A DNA stretch of 64,000 bases from Tenebrio molitor (Eukaryota > Arthropoda > Insecta > Coleoptera > Tenebrionidae), in assembly GCF_963966145.1 (NCBI RefSeq), contig NC_091053.1, positions 13,144,001 to 13,208,000 of the forward strand. The letters are read 5' to 3'. The notes below the pieces were generated by a model. It saw nothing but the letters and a program-made list of their open reading frames with translations. It did no database searches and was not told where the DNA came from. The translations under genes were made by a program, and so were the position numbers. Position 1 is the stretch's first letter; every line of letters begins with the position of its first letter. This document shows, one piece after another, positions 22,440 to 34,981 of this stretch.

Positions 22440-23399
22440 TCACAAAAAAACACCCCAGCTTATATATTTTTTATTTGAAATCCGAGGGAAACGTAAAGAA
22501 TTTTAATCAATGAACAAGGAAATTACAAAATCTATCACAAAAACGTAAATAAGTAACCTACTCATGTAATAAAATAAATGACTGGATTTGTTTTATGTTG
22601 TAAACTCCGTCCAGCGAGAGATTGGGAGAGTTTAAATTGTAGGCTTGTAACCCAACACTACAAAATGCACTAGAATACAATACAAAAAAATTTAATAAAA
22701 TAAATTACCTTTGAAATAATTTCGCGGGCATTGTAATCCTACGCCAATTTATGCTGTCACAGCAAATTGTCAAATTTCAGCTGTTGTCGTTGCCGCTGTC
22801 ATTTTGAATCGTCAACACCGTGTGTGGTTTATTTGCTCTTTCGTCTTCAAGTGAGGTATTTTGTTGTGTTTAAAACTTCTTAATTATCTGGGATAAGTTA
22901 TTTTGTTGGTTAGTATTGACTAAGTTCTGTATTGTTAACCTCCGAGTAATGTGTGTTTTGTTCGTTATTTCTTGCTTAACTATTTTTTTTGTGGTGTTTA
23001 AACTTTCTAAGTTTTTAAGATTAGTTAGTTTGTTTCTGTTCTATAAGTTCCCTATTGTCTACCTTCGAGTGCCTTTTTTAAGTGATATTTCTATTTATAA
23101 ACATGAATCCCTTTAGTGATATCACGAACAATATCTAGACTGATGCAAAGGTATGAAGATAATATTTTTAATTTAATTATATTGCTTTAAAACTGTTTTG
23201 TAGGCAACCCGAAGCTATTTGACTGTAGCTGGCAACCCAGCAGCCCAGAAGATGATGCAAGTGCTTATTCATATCAACTGAAAGTCCACTGGAGATTGCT
23301 TTTCATACCTTTATAACACAAAATAGTATTATACCTATCATAATTTTATTGACATCATCATTGATTAGGTCAGATTAGTCAAGGGTTAAAAGTATTTTT
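22440..23399. other. Mariner-like terminus then anonymous sequence
   Basis: Starts at the terminus tacagagtgatcacaaaa; the other end was not found. A possible exon at 23103-23135 (ATGAATCCCTTTAG...) has stops nearby. No supportable gene. Confidence 0.3.
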
Positions 23400-23403
23400 C
23401 TTA

Positions 23404-23600
23404 CAGGTCACTGCGAGATGCTTAGGAGTTAGCAAAAACACAGTGTCAAAGTGTAAAGGTGGTCCAACTAAAACATGATCAAGAAAGTTGACGAGGCAGC
23501 ATCCCAGAAGAGTTACAGCAGACTTGCATTGCAATATTAAGCAAGAAGTTCATCTTGTACTCAATGATATGGTGCAGAGCAGTAAGACAAGGGTTGTGTA
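23404..23600 (+). pseudogene. Decayed HTH segment of a transposase
   Basis: After an acceptor-like cttacag at 23406, one frame reads VTARCLGVSKNTVSKCKGG then, past a stop, RKLTRQHPRRVTADLHC..IKQEVHLVLND. This is the layout of the N-terminal HTH exon of IS630/Tc1/mariner transposases of the Sailor/DDE_3 type. No catalytic core follows. Confidence 0.35.
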
Positions 23601-24404
23601 CTGTAAAGCTAGTTTTTTTTTCAATGAAATATTTCTTTTTTAAATTTTCAGCCTTATACCGCCACAGGTTCTTCTGATGTTTATTCAATAAGTAAAGTTA
23701 ATATTCTAAAATATATTTTAATAAGACAAATTGAATTCGGACTGGCGCACGATAGTCGGTCATTCAGACAAACGTCTGCAGGAAGTCTCAGGATTTAATT
23801 TAAATTAACCTTGACGATCTCGTTGTCCATTTTTGTTTTATGTTTATATTACCTACGTATTATGTCTTACGGATACTCGAGCAGCACTGTCCATAATTTT
23901 GTGTAAGTCAGAAATTTAATTTGAAATTAACCAGTTACTGCAGGTGAAAACAAGAACGTATTTGATTTTATTTATTTGAAAAATTAAATACAGGCGTCCT
24001 TCAACCCAAGGAATTGTTTTATTTTAACTCCTAGCCCCCTGAGAAGTTCCTCATATTTTGCTTCACGAACTGATCTTCCGCTATTTTGAACACAACAATT
24101 TCGTAGACATTTCACGACCAGCAAAATTAAGTCCTTTGATTTCGCATTGATATAAAATTGACATATAAACGATCTTGTTGGTTGAGGTTTTACTTTTAAA
24201 TACTCTTGACGCAAGTAGTTATTAAGAGTAGGTACACGTCTTCGTGTAAAATACTGCAACTGTAATGTTTTCATTCATTTTATCTCTTATTCGTTAAGGT
24301 AATTAGAGCATAATTTCAGGGCACAAAATGTTACTGCTTGAAGGATATATTTCAAATTTTACGCGCGCTAGGTACTACTTTCTCTGCGTAGAATTTAGTG
24401 ATTT
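23601..24404. other. No gene recognised
   Basis: Two frames of 69 and 96 residues on the minus strand show no motif. Probably anonymous transposon-derived sequence flanking the Sailor-like copy. Confidence 0.3.
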
Positions 24405-25642
24405 TTATGTCAACCAATCTCTCACTGGACAAACTATAGTGTCAACAGCCTCATCAGTCTCATCACCATCAACATTAATCAATATTGTGATGACTTCATC
24501 AATATCTGAAGCTGAAGTATCAGACTCTTGTATATCTGACAGTGAATCATCGTCATCCAAAAAATCTGAGTCAGAGTCAGATTCTTCAAGATTTATAATG
24601 AACGGTGGAATATCATTAATTGAAAAATTTCCCATTAATTTTGTCCAATCTTGACTAATCAGTGCTTCACAATGTTTTATGGCATTACTCCACATTCCCC
24701 CATCACAGTTGTTCAAAGCTGTGGTCCACAAAACTGATGTTCGATCTTTACCTGACACTGTATTAATATGTTTATTGTAATACATTTTACAATAACCCCA
24801 CATTAACTCTATGGGGTTATACTGACAGTGGTAGGGAGGAAGCCGCAACACACTGTAACCATTTGCACATAAGAGTTCATCCACTTTGTATTTTTTAACT
24901 GAATGATCAATAATTGGCTTAATTAAAGACCATAATTCTTTTTTTGTGGATTTGTTGTCAACCAAAACATTTTTCTTCCGGAGCCAGGATTGTAGAAATT
25001 CTTTATTGCTGCTACTAGTAGGTGATTTCTCGCTTCTCATACAATGGTAGGGTGCATTATCCATAACAACAACACACTTTTTGGATAGCTTATGTAAGGC
25101 TGGCAACAGTTGGTCTTTCACCCACTTAAAGAAAAGGTCACCAGACATGGTTTTGTGGTAGTCCCTATCGTTTATGTTGGTGTCCAAAAGGAGGCTACAC
25201 CCATCTAAAAAGCCGTCTGAACAACCAGCATGAAGAACAGTGAAACGCTTTCCTTCTGATTTTACTTTGGCTGGTTGTCCCCTTAAATCAGTTGAGTGAA
25301 CCCACATTTTTACAGGACTGCCATTTAGATAAAGTCAAGTCTCATCTAAGAAAATAAAAATTACGCCCTCATTTTTAAATTGTAGGTACTTTTTAAAAAA
25401 AGTAATTTTAAGTCGGGTAATGTGGGGTTGTTCCATGAGAATACGACGACCATCGGCTTTTTTGTATTTGTATCCCATGGAATGAACAATGCGGTACAAT
25501 GTTCGTTTAGAGGCCTTAAATTCTAGTTCTTCAGTATTCATTGCTTTTGTGAAACTCGAATATTTTTCGGGATAATTCCTCTCTAAAAAAGTGGTCGGTA
25601 AAGATTGCGGACGGAGGATGCAGTAATATAAGATGTCTGGAA
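24405..25642 (-). pseudogene. Sailor-like transposase, copy 2 (catalytic exon)
   Basis: An open stretch ending MGYKYKKADGRRILMEQPHITR is followed by FIFLDET, a TGA in place of the tryptophan (about 25336-25338), then an open frame of 300 residues with VVMDNAPYH and QYNPIELMWGYCK. Spacing from second D to E is 83 residues. An acidic tail follows (EESDSDSDFLDDDD). An acceptor-like tttccag lies at about 25642, matching an intron at the position of the donor seen at 31378-31632. Part of the linker before the core is deleted relative to the copy at 16165-17704. The core has one nonsense codon only. Confidence 0.8.
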
Positions 25643-26109
25643 AAGGAAATTGGTATTGTGTATACAGGATGTGGGGTAAGATTGTAAGGATTTAAAAAAA
25701 ATCAGGAGTTTGGAACTCAAAACTCATAATTGAAAGAATTGGGGAAAAGTTTAAGTAACAAAAATAATTATTTTGGTTTATTTCAATGTACTCGTATGTA
25801 TGAAGTATTTTAATAAACTACCTACACTTGCTGAAATGCTTTTTTATCTTAAATTTTTCCTATGGTGAAACCACAGACGATGAACGAAACTTACGCGTAA
25901 CCTCACTTTTCTACTGTTAAAATTAGAGGAGTTATAATAACGTATAAAACTGCACTCGCTGAAAGTTTAGCTGAAGAGATGAAAATCAGAGTTACAATAA
26001 ACTCCAATTTAGAACAAGAATTTAAGATGTCCCCTCAAGGCGCATGTGCCAAGTGGTATGTGATAAAAAGTGCGGGATTTAATTTTAATTTATAAATGTT
26101 AGCAAATGT
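25643..26109. other. Probable intron of Sailor copy 2 with a mariner-like terminus
   Basis: Contains tatacaggatgtggggtaag at about 25660, a mariner-like end, and otherwise AT-rich sequence. No frame of interest. Confidence 0.3.
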
Positions 26110-26174
26110 AAGTACTGCTCGTCAAATGTTAGATGGCCGCTGAGATTCGGATGCGCAATGGTAACGGTAGGAGT

Positions 26175-29100
26175 GGGGACGTTAGTGATGGGCACATGTG
26201 GTAGAGAAGATCGATTCAGTGAATCGATTTTTTCACCCGTGTACGATTCCCAGAATCGATGCATCGCGCGGAAAATAAATCGATTCACAGAAAATCGATT
26301 TTATTACCAACCACTGATTCTCTATTCTATGGTTGTTGTAGAAGATGGTCGTTAAAATGCGTTAAGGGTGCCCATCACCCAACGAAAATATCTGTTTCGT
26401 AACTATACAACCAACCATACAACACCTGCTGACCGTTTTACGACAGCCACTACCATGCAGTGCTAATAATGAGGGGATTAGTATTTGTTACCTCCTAGTG
26501 TGAAGAGGAGCACTTCGCCCAAAGGAGACTACCTGCTACCCTCTGCCCTGTTTCTAAATCCCGAGCCGCTTTACGAAATTTCTGTCGGATTCCCCAGAAT
26601 ATGATTTAAATTTATAAGTAGGAAAATAAAAATTTTGAAATTATAAATCAGTTTATTTTCATAATTAAATAAATATGCATTATTTTTGGCTCTGTAATTA
26701 TGTTTTGTAAATATGTAGTGACATGCAGGTGAACACCGTACTTTACATTACGAGTTCCAAAACAACACAGTAAAAATACTAAACTTTCCATCTCAATTGT
26801 TTCACGTTTAGGCAGCCTTGCAGATTAATTCCCGCCAGTAGTAATCTTACGCATATGATGTTGTTGCTTGCCCTGTGCGAACCTTGATTATAATTTTTTA
26901 GTTTTGTTGTCCGTTTCGGCATTGTTGATTTCAAAAGCACTGTTACGTTTTTTTACTGCTTAAATTAAAGTAATTAACTAATTCTTATTTGCTTTTGTCT
27001 TTGTACAGCGTGATCAACAATGACTGAGTCTGATTTCAATGAAACAATTGAAAAGTACTGTTTTTTTTTGTCTCGTAATTCGCACTGGCTGAATTTTTTT
27101 AACTTGAGACGACATTAAAAACATTTTTGGTTATGCTGGTTATGTTTATGCTCTGATAAAAATGAACCTTTGATAGTAAATTTCAAATTTGCCAAATTTC
27201 ATTGTTACCAACAGACTCACTCATTCTTGATCACACCGTATTTTCATCAAGTAAAGATTTATTGGAGATAACCTATAATGGATCAGGGATCTATCATAAA
27301 TGTTACTTTTGTAATGTAACTAAATTAAACGTGTTTTTATACATGCACAGGTCACTTGATGAATATTTATATGAAATAAATTATAGGTATAATAAATCCA
27401 TGTTTGATTTTTTTCAAGTTCAATAGATTTCCTAATGAGGTACTATTGGCAATGCGTTGACATATAAAGGGGATCTCGCCAATAGCCATACTCCCTAACA
27501 AAAAAAAAACTAAAACGCACTCGGATAATAACTCAACTTCTAGTCACTAGGACGGACTCAAAATAAATAGAAATATGTATAAACAAACACAGCATATTTA
27601 TATTCAAGATTGTACCTGAAACGGGGATGAATAACGGTGTCGTCCAATAATGATCCTTTAGCTAGCCGAAACAGCCAGGGGGCAGGTAATTTGGACACGG
27701 CATTTTAGGAAAACTTCCGAGAAGAATGATATATTTGGAATTTTGTGATCTTATAAAGAGCGATCAAATTAATTTGTAATCAAGTTATCCATGAATCCGA
27801 AATCGTATGTTGATACTGGAACTCCACGCGCCAATAAACACAGAGGTTACATATCTTCATATCAATACGTTCCACTATCTTGTTTTTGGTTGTCACGGCT
27901 AAATCTGTTATGTTACAACAATGACCGAATATTTTTGGACTTTTTAACTTTTCAGTGTCAGATTTGATTTATAAAAATAAAACAGTCTAGTAAGTATTGC
28001 TTCCCTGTTGTAGCTCACCTACCGGACTCAAATTGATCATTTCCTAAAAAAAGCCCATTTGGCTTATATGTATAACTGCCAATTTTGTCAGAAATTTTGT
28101 TTTTCATGGAATACATAGCAGCAACGAACTAGCTTTACCTACAGTTCATAGAAAATCCCATTCCATTACGGTATCTACATTACCTGATTCAACTTTTCCT
28201 ATAATCAACAATGTAACTTAAATCCCCCTTTCTGCTTTTATCTCGTTTTACCTGGAAATTACTTTCTTTATGTGATATTCGTTCACTTTCAAATTTTTTA
28301 CAATAAGAATCGTTTCTGTCATAATGTCGAAAGTTACCGACAAATTAAATAAATCTGTGCGGAACTTTAGAAGTCTTATTTTTTCAAGTGATGCTTCCCT
28401 GTTGTTTTTTTGTAAGATCTGTCAAAAATCAGTGAATTTTGAGAAAATGTATTTGATTGTTGTAAATGATGTTTTTTTTTCTATAATGTACAGTTTACAT
28501 GATAAGTAAATGATAAAATCACTGAAACAATAATACTTATAGCAACATTTAATTGTAAATGTTTATCTTCGCATTGTTAATGCCTTTTTCTCTGCCTATT
28601 TTACCGATTTTTAATGCCTAATGCCCTATTGATAATGTAATCGAACATCTACCGGACAGTATGAAATTAAATTTTAAAGACGCAGTCGAAGTATTTGTAG
28701 ACAAAATCGGCAAACAGAATTGGTACCTAGGTCTGTGTCTATTTAAAGCAGTAGCGAGGCGGCGAGTCCGACCGCTCTCCAGGGGGCAATATAAATTATG
28801 AGGGCTTATAAATCACCCCTCGAAAAGGAATTTTTCGATGCAAAAGTTACGTTGCTTCGATTCATTATTTTTAAATAGAGAGAATTAGATTCCATTTACT
28901 AAAAAAGTAAACGCACACCGTCCTAGTTCGCAACATGCTCGTCATTTTGGTGTAAGTATGAAGATTGGCAAAGAAATAGGTTTGGAGAAAAATGTATGCA
29001 AAGTTTTTCAATTATTGTGTTTTTTAAGGCGTTCGGATCAAAATTTAAAAATAATTAACCCGGTCCGACATAGAAAACGACTTTGTCATCCTGTATAAAT

Positions 29101-29567
29101 ATCGATCTCCCTTTAGAATTGAAGATTAAAGATGTTATTTACCGGCAAACATTGGCTGTTTTCTCCTATACATTTTCGGTACTGATAGAGAGCCTTAAAG
29201 TATGTGTTCTGTGGTCGTTGGTGTTGGCCGTGGAGGAGAAAAGCGAGAAAAGACTTTCCTTTTCCTATTCCTTTCTTTTCTCCCTCCACGTTGTTGGCAG
29301 AGGTGTTAGTACAGTAGTACACCATAGACATCAGTGATACTCTGGTGATACCAACCCATAAGATCCAACTAAATACCTATTTTAAAAATTTACTACAGAA
29401 ATTTATTAAGGATATAACTCCAAATAAAGAAAATCGATTCGAACCTCAAAAGCATCGATTCGCAATTAATCGTTCTCAAAATGAATCGACTAAAAATCGA
29501 TTCTTTTTTAACAAAAATAATCGATTCTTGAATAATCGAATCGATTCTGCGCATCACTAGGGGACGT
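26175..29567. mobile_element. hAT-ended element, 3377 bp, 8-bp target duplication
   Basis: Ends TAGTGATGGGCA (26183) and TGCGCATCACTA (to 29559) are inverted repeats, and both sides carry the perfect octamer ggggacgt (26175-26182, 29560-29567). Next to each end is a cluster of AATCGATTC motifs. This is diagnostic of hAT, yet no hAT transposase frame is visible in the 3.4 kb; it contains a MITE (27004-27240) and a mariner-like terminus at about 29086. Either an old autonomous copy whose gene has decayed or a non-autonomous carrier. Confidence 0.85.
27004..27240. mobile_element. MITE family M2, copy 3 (both ends)
   Basis: Runs from tacagcgtgatcaacaatga to the matching inverted end cttgatcacaccgta. 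237 bp, inside the hAT-ended element. The best preserved of the three copies. Confidence 0.7.
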
Positions 29568-29644
29568 CACTTGTTCGAGCTGTGTGTTCGAGCGTCGCAG
29601 CAGTGGAAACACTGGTACACTCCAAACCATGGTTTTTAAAAGCA

Positions 29645-29795
29645 CAGTGAAACATATTTATCGCGGAATCAGGCGATTCAAAATCAAAGAAATTCCTTTT
29701 CGAGAGGATTTCCCTTACCATTCAACGTGGGAACGCTGCAAGCATTCGGGGCACTTTTCCAGATTCCGCCATATTATCGGAAATTTTTGTATTAA
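29645..29795 (+). repeat. Repeat R, copy 2
   Basis: Matches 6650-6795 through atcaggcgattcaaaatcaa and acgctgcaagcattcggggc. In this copy the shared frame is uninterrupted for about 45 codons. Confidence 0.6.
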
Positions 29796-30249
29796 ATATA
29801 AAACAAAAATGTTATTTTATGTTAAATTTTAATAAATCTTGATTATTTATTAAAATGTTATGTAATTATGTTATTAATATTTTAAATTTAAACGATTAAT
29901 ATGACATTATGGATTAGGTATATGGAGTAATGTCTTTGATTTCGTAATACATAACAGTTTATTAAAATAATGAATAATTCTTTATTTCATCCTGTGTCAA
30001 ATTTCAATACTTTACGTCATCAGTTTGAATCCGGGAAAACGCAAAAAACGGCCGGACGCCGGTTAAGTGTTGCTATTGGAAACACAAAAGTAACAATCCC
30101 AATAACAATTATTTAGGTTTAAGAAATGTTTTATTCAAAAATACATCTAAATGCAAATTAACAATTTAACTATTTCGGCCACAAAGAAGATGCACTTACT
30201 TTCTCAGACTAAAAACGTTAGTTCACAAATTAAATAATACAACCATTTA

Positions 30250-30499
30250 AACCAAATCTAAAAAATAGGCCAGCCAGCATAACCTCTTCCGTAATTTTCT
30301 TCACATTATTTTCTGATTTCCATTTACAAAAATGGCTGAATGGTTTTTGATACCTTTCACCAGACTTGCTAGGTATTAATTCAGCACAGGCTTCTGCAGA
30401 TTTTCTTACAATTTCTGGAGGATTTGCTTTAGAAATCATTTTGACGCACAAGATTATTTCAACAAAATAAACAATTGCCAAACAGCCGTTGCTAATCAT
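30250..30499 (-). pseudogene. Crypton-type tyrosine recombinase, N-terminal exon
   Basis: Reads NPPEIVRKSAEACAELIPSKSGERYQKPFSHFCKWKSENN, the N-terminal SAM-like block that in Crypton and XerD-type recombinases binds DNA (pattern LP.KS...Y...F..W...N). It is similar to the segment at 43372-43490 (LLPAKSREQYEKEYILFNEW). The catalytic domain is not found nearby. Inferred from pattern, not from a search. Confidence 0.5.
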
Positions 30500-31377
30500 G
30501 TTCCAAAAATGTGACTAGATTTGAAGCTTTTGTTGAATTATTTTGAAATTAATTTCAATGTTTCTTTCAAACGAAATTTGAGGCAGGATGAAATAAAATA
30601 CATAACGACATCCGTCCGTGAACTCTTTTTACAGTACTCGTTTCGAGTTTCAAGACTCGGCTCCTTCGTCGCCTCGTCCTTAAACGTCTAACTCGTACTG
30701 TAAACTATGAGTTCCCGGACTTATAACGTTAATTACTATTGTGCCTCATCTTACCGTATTCGAATTCTGGGAAATTGTTTACGGCATTATGTAAAAGTGG
30801 CTGAAGTTATGCGAATAATGAACATCTGTTTGTAATTGTAATTTAAGCGAACGGTCCAATCGACTCGTCCACCGACAAAATAGCAAAAACAGGTACTTCA
30901 ATAAAATTTACAGTGCTTTATGATTTTGAAATTTAAGGAGACGTAATTACCAAAATGTACAACGTGCGTTAACAATAAGAGCAACTTTATGGGTGTCATT
31001 TTCTAAAAAGGAGAAATGTAAAAATTACAATGCCGTCGGAAATTTAGTGGAAAAGGTACCTATTTATTATTATTTAGGTAATAAAAATTGCAGATCACAA
31101 ATACGTTGAAGACTCGCAATACGTCAGTAGATTACAGCTACAGGATTAAAATCTCGTCGACAACGCGGAGTTAGAACAAGTCGATTTCTGTATCTGAGTG
31201 TACTTTTCAGAATTATACCCCACTTTAGCGCTTCACCTTGTCGCATCTCGGTTCCACATCTTGCATCGCACTCCCTCTTCTGCGCATCCTTAGCGGCCAT
31301 CTAAGATTTGACGAGCAGTACACTCTAAGCTGAAGATTATAAAAGACGCTTTTTAAAATTATAGAAAGACACTTTTT

Positions 31378-31632
31378 TTAACTTACGGAAAAGATTTCTG
31401 AAATTTCAACACAAATTTTTCTGATTGACCACATTGGGTGATTTAAATGAAGTTTATCATACAATTTTATAACAGCTCTCTTCATGTCAGCACTCATAAG
31501 GACTCGTTTTTTTCTATTTTGCTCCATTTTCTCGAAAAAACAATAAATTATCGATAATAATTGGTTAATGATTTGAATGAGACGCTTTAAGTCAAATATG
31601 ACATGACATTCAACAAAAATCAAGATTGGCAA
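31378..31632 (-). pseudogene. Sailor-like transposase, first exon
   Basis: MEQNRKKRVLMSADMKRAVIKLYDKLHLNHPMW, then ISEIFS, is homologous to the N-terminus of the 17.7-kb copy (MAERKKKVLLSADLKIALIK ... AHIFS). It ends at a good splice donor (TTTTCC/GTAAGT, about 31385). It is in the same orientation as the catalytic exon at 24405-25642 and may belong to the same gene, with a 5.2-kb insertion in the intron between them. Confidence 0.65.
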
Positions 31633-31639
31633 TAATAGT

Positions 31640-32040
31640 CAAAAAATTACTAAAGATATTTGCAGCGTTGCCAAACTGATAATCAACAGGTGGTGTTTCA
31701 ATAGATAATCAGATCTATGCAGCGATGTAAACATTGAATGTTATCTGTATACGTGATAAAAATGAAAAACGTTTAAAATACAAACCCACATGAACCTTCC
31801 ACTGCTATCAGTAACAAAAAATAAGTGAAAATGTTTGCTTTACTTGTTGGTGTGTTGTGTATACTGTGTATACATTTTCAGATTTTAAAGTTAAATTTTG
31901 AATTGTTACATCATGTAAATTGGTATTAATAAAAGTAACTAATGAGTTTCATTTTGATGATATTGTTCTTTGTACCATTACTCCTTCGGCAACTTCCTGA
32001 TTTGGAATGAATGAATTATGATAAGAGTTATTTAATTTGA
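31640..32040. other. No gene recognised
   Basis: AT-rich sequence between the Sailor exon and the gag-protease fragment; the outer TIR of the Sailor copy should lie here but was not identified. Confidence 0.3.
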
Positions 32041-32042
32041 CC

Positions 32043-33130
32043 TCACTTGTGACTTCCAACCATGCTGGGAATTACAAAAGAATTTTCTTCTAGTCCACTT
32101 TGAGTTGATACTCTGTATATTTCATGTTCTGCTTTAATTGTTAATGACCAGTCATCGTAATTTATGACACATTTGTAATAAGTTAGAAAGTCTCTACCTA
32201 AAATTCCATCTGCCGGTATAGGAAAATCGTTATCTACTAGCTGAAATTCTTGTTTTACATACTTTTCATAATGGTTTACTAAAATGTTTGAAGTTATTGC
32301 TAGCTCAGATTCTATGGATGAACTTGTAACGCCATGGATTGTACATTTTTTGCGATATTTGAGATGATTAGTTCTAATATTGTTTTGCTTAATAAGTGAA
32401 ATGTCGGCTCCTGTGTCTACTAAAAAACTACAAGTATTGTACGTTGCGTCGGTGTTCAAAGAAACAAAATTTGAATATGACAAATTGATTTTGAACGAAT
32501 TTGTTATATTTCCCCCTCCCTGCTGTTCGGCAGAGGGCCTTCGCGGTTTTCCGAATTAAAACTGCATACGTTTGAATTTTGAAAATTTCTCGCATTGTTA
32601 CGATTCCCGTAGCTTCTGGTGTTATTATGCGTGTTACTTGATCTGGCATTGTTTTGATCATGACCTACATTAAAGTTTTGTTGATTACGCCAGTTTCCAT
32701 TATTTGGTCGTCTATTATAATTATTTCCTTGATTTGAATTGTCTCTACGATTCGAAAAATTTTGTCTATTATTGTTGTAATTTTTTCTCGAATTTGTAAA
32801 GAGAACATGAGGAATTTGAATCAGAATCGACTGTTATAAATTTTGTTATTGCATCATGCAAATTTTCAAAATTACCTGCTTCCATTATTAATTTTGTTCT
32901 TTCCGATCTTGCGTTTGAAGCCATTGTTCTTATCGCTCTGTTTTTAGCAAAAGTTTCAGCTGTATCAGCTCTGACACCTTCAGACAAGTAAGCAGATTGT
33001 AAACTAGCAGCTATAGTCCATTCATTTTAAATCTTGGGTTTAGTAATAAAACTTGCCTGCTTTGACACTTGTCCGAAACTCAGTGAATCTAAAACTGTGT
33101 TCAATACCGAGGGCCAACTACCAAACCTGA
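32043..33130 (-). pseudogene. LTR retrotransposon gag and protease fragment (Ty3/gypsy-like)
   Basis: The 146-residue frame at 32483-32043 contains the retropepsin active site FLVDTGADISLI and the distal GILGRDFL motif, so it is an aspartic protease. Upstream (32800-32484) is an Asn/Arg/Gln-rich stretch typical of nucleocapsid tails. Further upstream (32987-32769 and on to about 33130, across frame changes) is gag-like sequence with an EGVRADTAETFAKN region. No reverse transcriptase or LTR is attached. Several frame changes make it inactive. Confidence 0.7.
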
Positions 33131-34245
33131 CCATAGGAATTTAACATGAAAAATAGTTTTTGCGTGATTTCAGGTACCTACTTCATTAAGAAATTGATTA
33201 AATTGAACACTTGTTAAATGGTCAAGTTATTAGAAACATTTTTATTCACATTTATCAAAATGTCGAAATATGTTTGTGTTTAAATTTACTACTAAAATCG
33301 CCCAATAATTTGATTATTAAAAATACCATCCCAAACATTAAATTTCTGAGGGCATTGCGTTCTTGTAGTTAAATTTATCCGCGGATTTTCTTGAGACAAA
33401 TATCGAGTGTTCTGGGTGGCTCATTATTTAACATACATTTGCATTCGTCGGTAAAACATCTGTTTTTAGGTACTATAAATATGTTCTGCTTACCTTATCT
33501 ATACGACCGGTGCAGGTAATAATAAGACATCCCAAGCGTAGACAGAATGTACATAATAATGGGGTTTTCCAGAATTTTAAAAATACAGGACCGGCCGGCC
33601 CTAAGCCACTAAACAATACAGTCTTAGTTGTACCATTCAAGAAATAACTTGTGTTGTGTAAAGTAAATTCAGTGCGTTAATTTTACTCAATATGTCAGGT
33701 GGTTTGGGTCATTTGACTTATCAGTCTGAACAAATTATTCTTAATGTGCTGGAATATTTGTTGCCAATACTGGTGAATCATCTAGTGAATTTGATTCAGA
33801 TGACGATTAATTTTCTAGTTGTTTATGTAAGTATTTTATTATTTTATTTATTAATTTACTTTAAATGGATACTTTATTAATTACTCTTATTTCCTTATTT
33901 AGTAATCTTATTTCTCAAATACAAAATTTCCCAATACAAAATCAACATCTCTTAACATTTTTTTGGTCACTGATCGCAAAATGTGTTTTAATTTTTTTTT
34001 ATTTGCGGATACTTTAAGGTCTCTTTCTTTTGCTCGTCGATAAGATGGTGAAAGTACGACGTGGTACCAATTTTATGTGAACAGAGGGATTACTACTTTA
34101 CAGTACCCACACAATGAAAACTTGCCGCTTTCGTAATTTACGGCGTTTTGAGTTTACAACTTTACCCAAGATTTAAAATGAATGGACTATAGTTCATTTA
34201 TTTGGTTCGTGAACGATACCGCGTCTTTCCCATTTTGTTTCAGAT
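33131..34245. other. Mostly anonymous; one possible decayed exon
   Basis: At 33692-33830 a frame reading TYQSEQIILNVLEY ends at a donor-like GTAAGT and resembles the first exon of DDE_3-type transposases, but it is too short to call. Nothing else recognised. Confidence 0.3.
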
Positions 34246-34580
34246 TTAGAGCTCGTGCCAACTCTCATGATCGATGACGCAGAAACCAAAATGCGTACCG
34301 AAGCGGCCTTACTATTCGAACTAAAAACATCGGTACCATTTTATCACGCTTTACAGATTTGTGGGCTAATTTATGTTGATATTTAGTTAGCGACAGGTCC
34401 CTAAATAATGTCCGGCATTCTAACCCAAACCGTTGGACAGTGTAAAATGCAAATTTGGCGCCACCCTGAAAATTCTAACCAAACGACCGATGTTTCTACG
34501 TTTCACTTATTGAAATTGGGCTCCGCCTTCGCGCCGCTTTTGTCAAGGTCATCGATCATGACAGTTGGCACCAGCTCTAA
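34246..34580. mobile_element. Inverted-repeat element, about 335 bp
   Basis: Arms of about 35 bp: ttagagctcgtgccaact... at the left and ...agttggcaccagctctaa at the right, both continuing into tcatgatcgatgac. Weaker symmetry extends inward (aagcggc). Superfamily not clear. Confidence 0.6.
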
Positions 34581-34670
34581 CAATTTTGCTTCGATTGTAT
34601 GAGATTTTTCTCCGCTGCATTTTTGTTTCAGGATTTGTCCAATAAGTATTTGGAGTGTTAACGAATATAC

Positions 34671-34946
34671 ATGTTTGAATATTTGACTAAATTGTTAACG
34701 AAAAAGAAAAAGTTAATGATGACTAGACATAACAGTGAAATGATTAGTTCGATTTATTGCAAGTTTTTGGCCTCATTCAGACGATTAACTAATATAAATT
34801 TTGCATTACTAACAAATTACACATCATTGCTGGATGCTGTTCTTCTGATTGTTCTGCGTTTAATAATAAATTTGATAACCATTATCGCGAACATAATGTA
34901 CAGCATTACCTCAAATTCACTGGAGAAACTGACTTGTGGCTCCTGA
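34671..34946 (+). other. Open frame of 91 residues, origin unclear
   Basis: Begins MFEYLTKLLTKKKKLMMTRHNSEMISS, faintly like the N-terminal helical region of Harbinger transposases (a basic stretch, then CKFLASFRRLTN). Hydrophobic end. I do not regard it as a confirmed gene. Confidence 0.2.
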
Positions 34947-34981
34947 ACAATGAAGTTGGAATTTACCACTCCACCGTACTA

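Larger units (their letters stand above)
26110..31323. mobile_element. Possible large element bounded by 30-bp inverted repeats
   Basis: At the left edge agtactgctcgtcaaat is followed by ttagatggccgct; the same 30 bases occur inverted at about 31293-31323. The pair encloses the hAT-ended element, a repeat R copy and a Crypton exon. Target duplication not resolved (possibly TA). It may have inserted into the intron of Sailor copy 2. Moderate support from the inverted repeat only. Confidence 0.5.

Noticed and set aside
34671..34946. Harbinger transposase
   Set aside because: Only a faint resemblance in one helix; no DDE motif or target duplication. Listed as an open frame of unclear origin.
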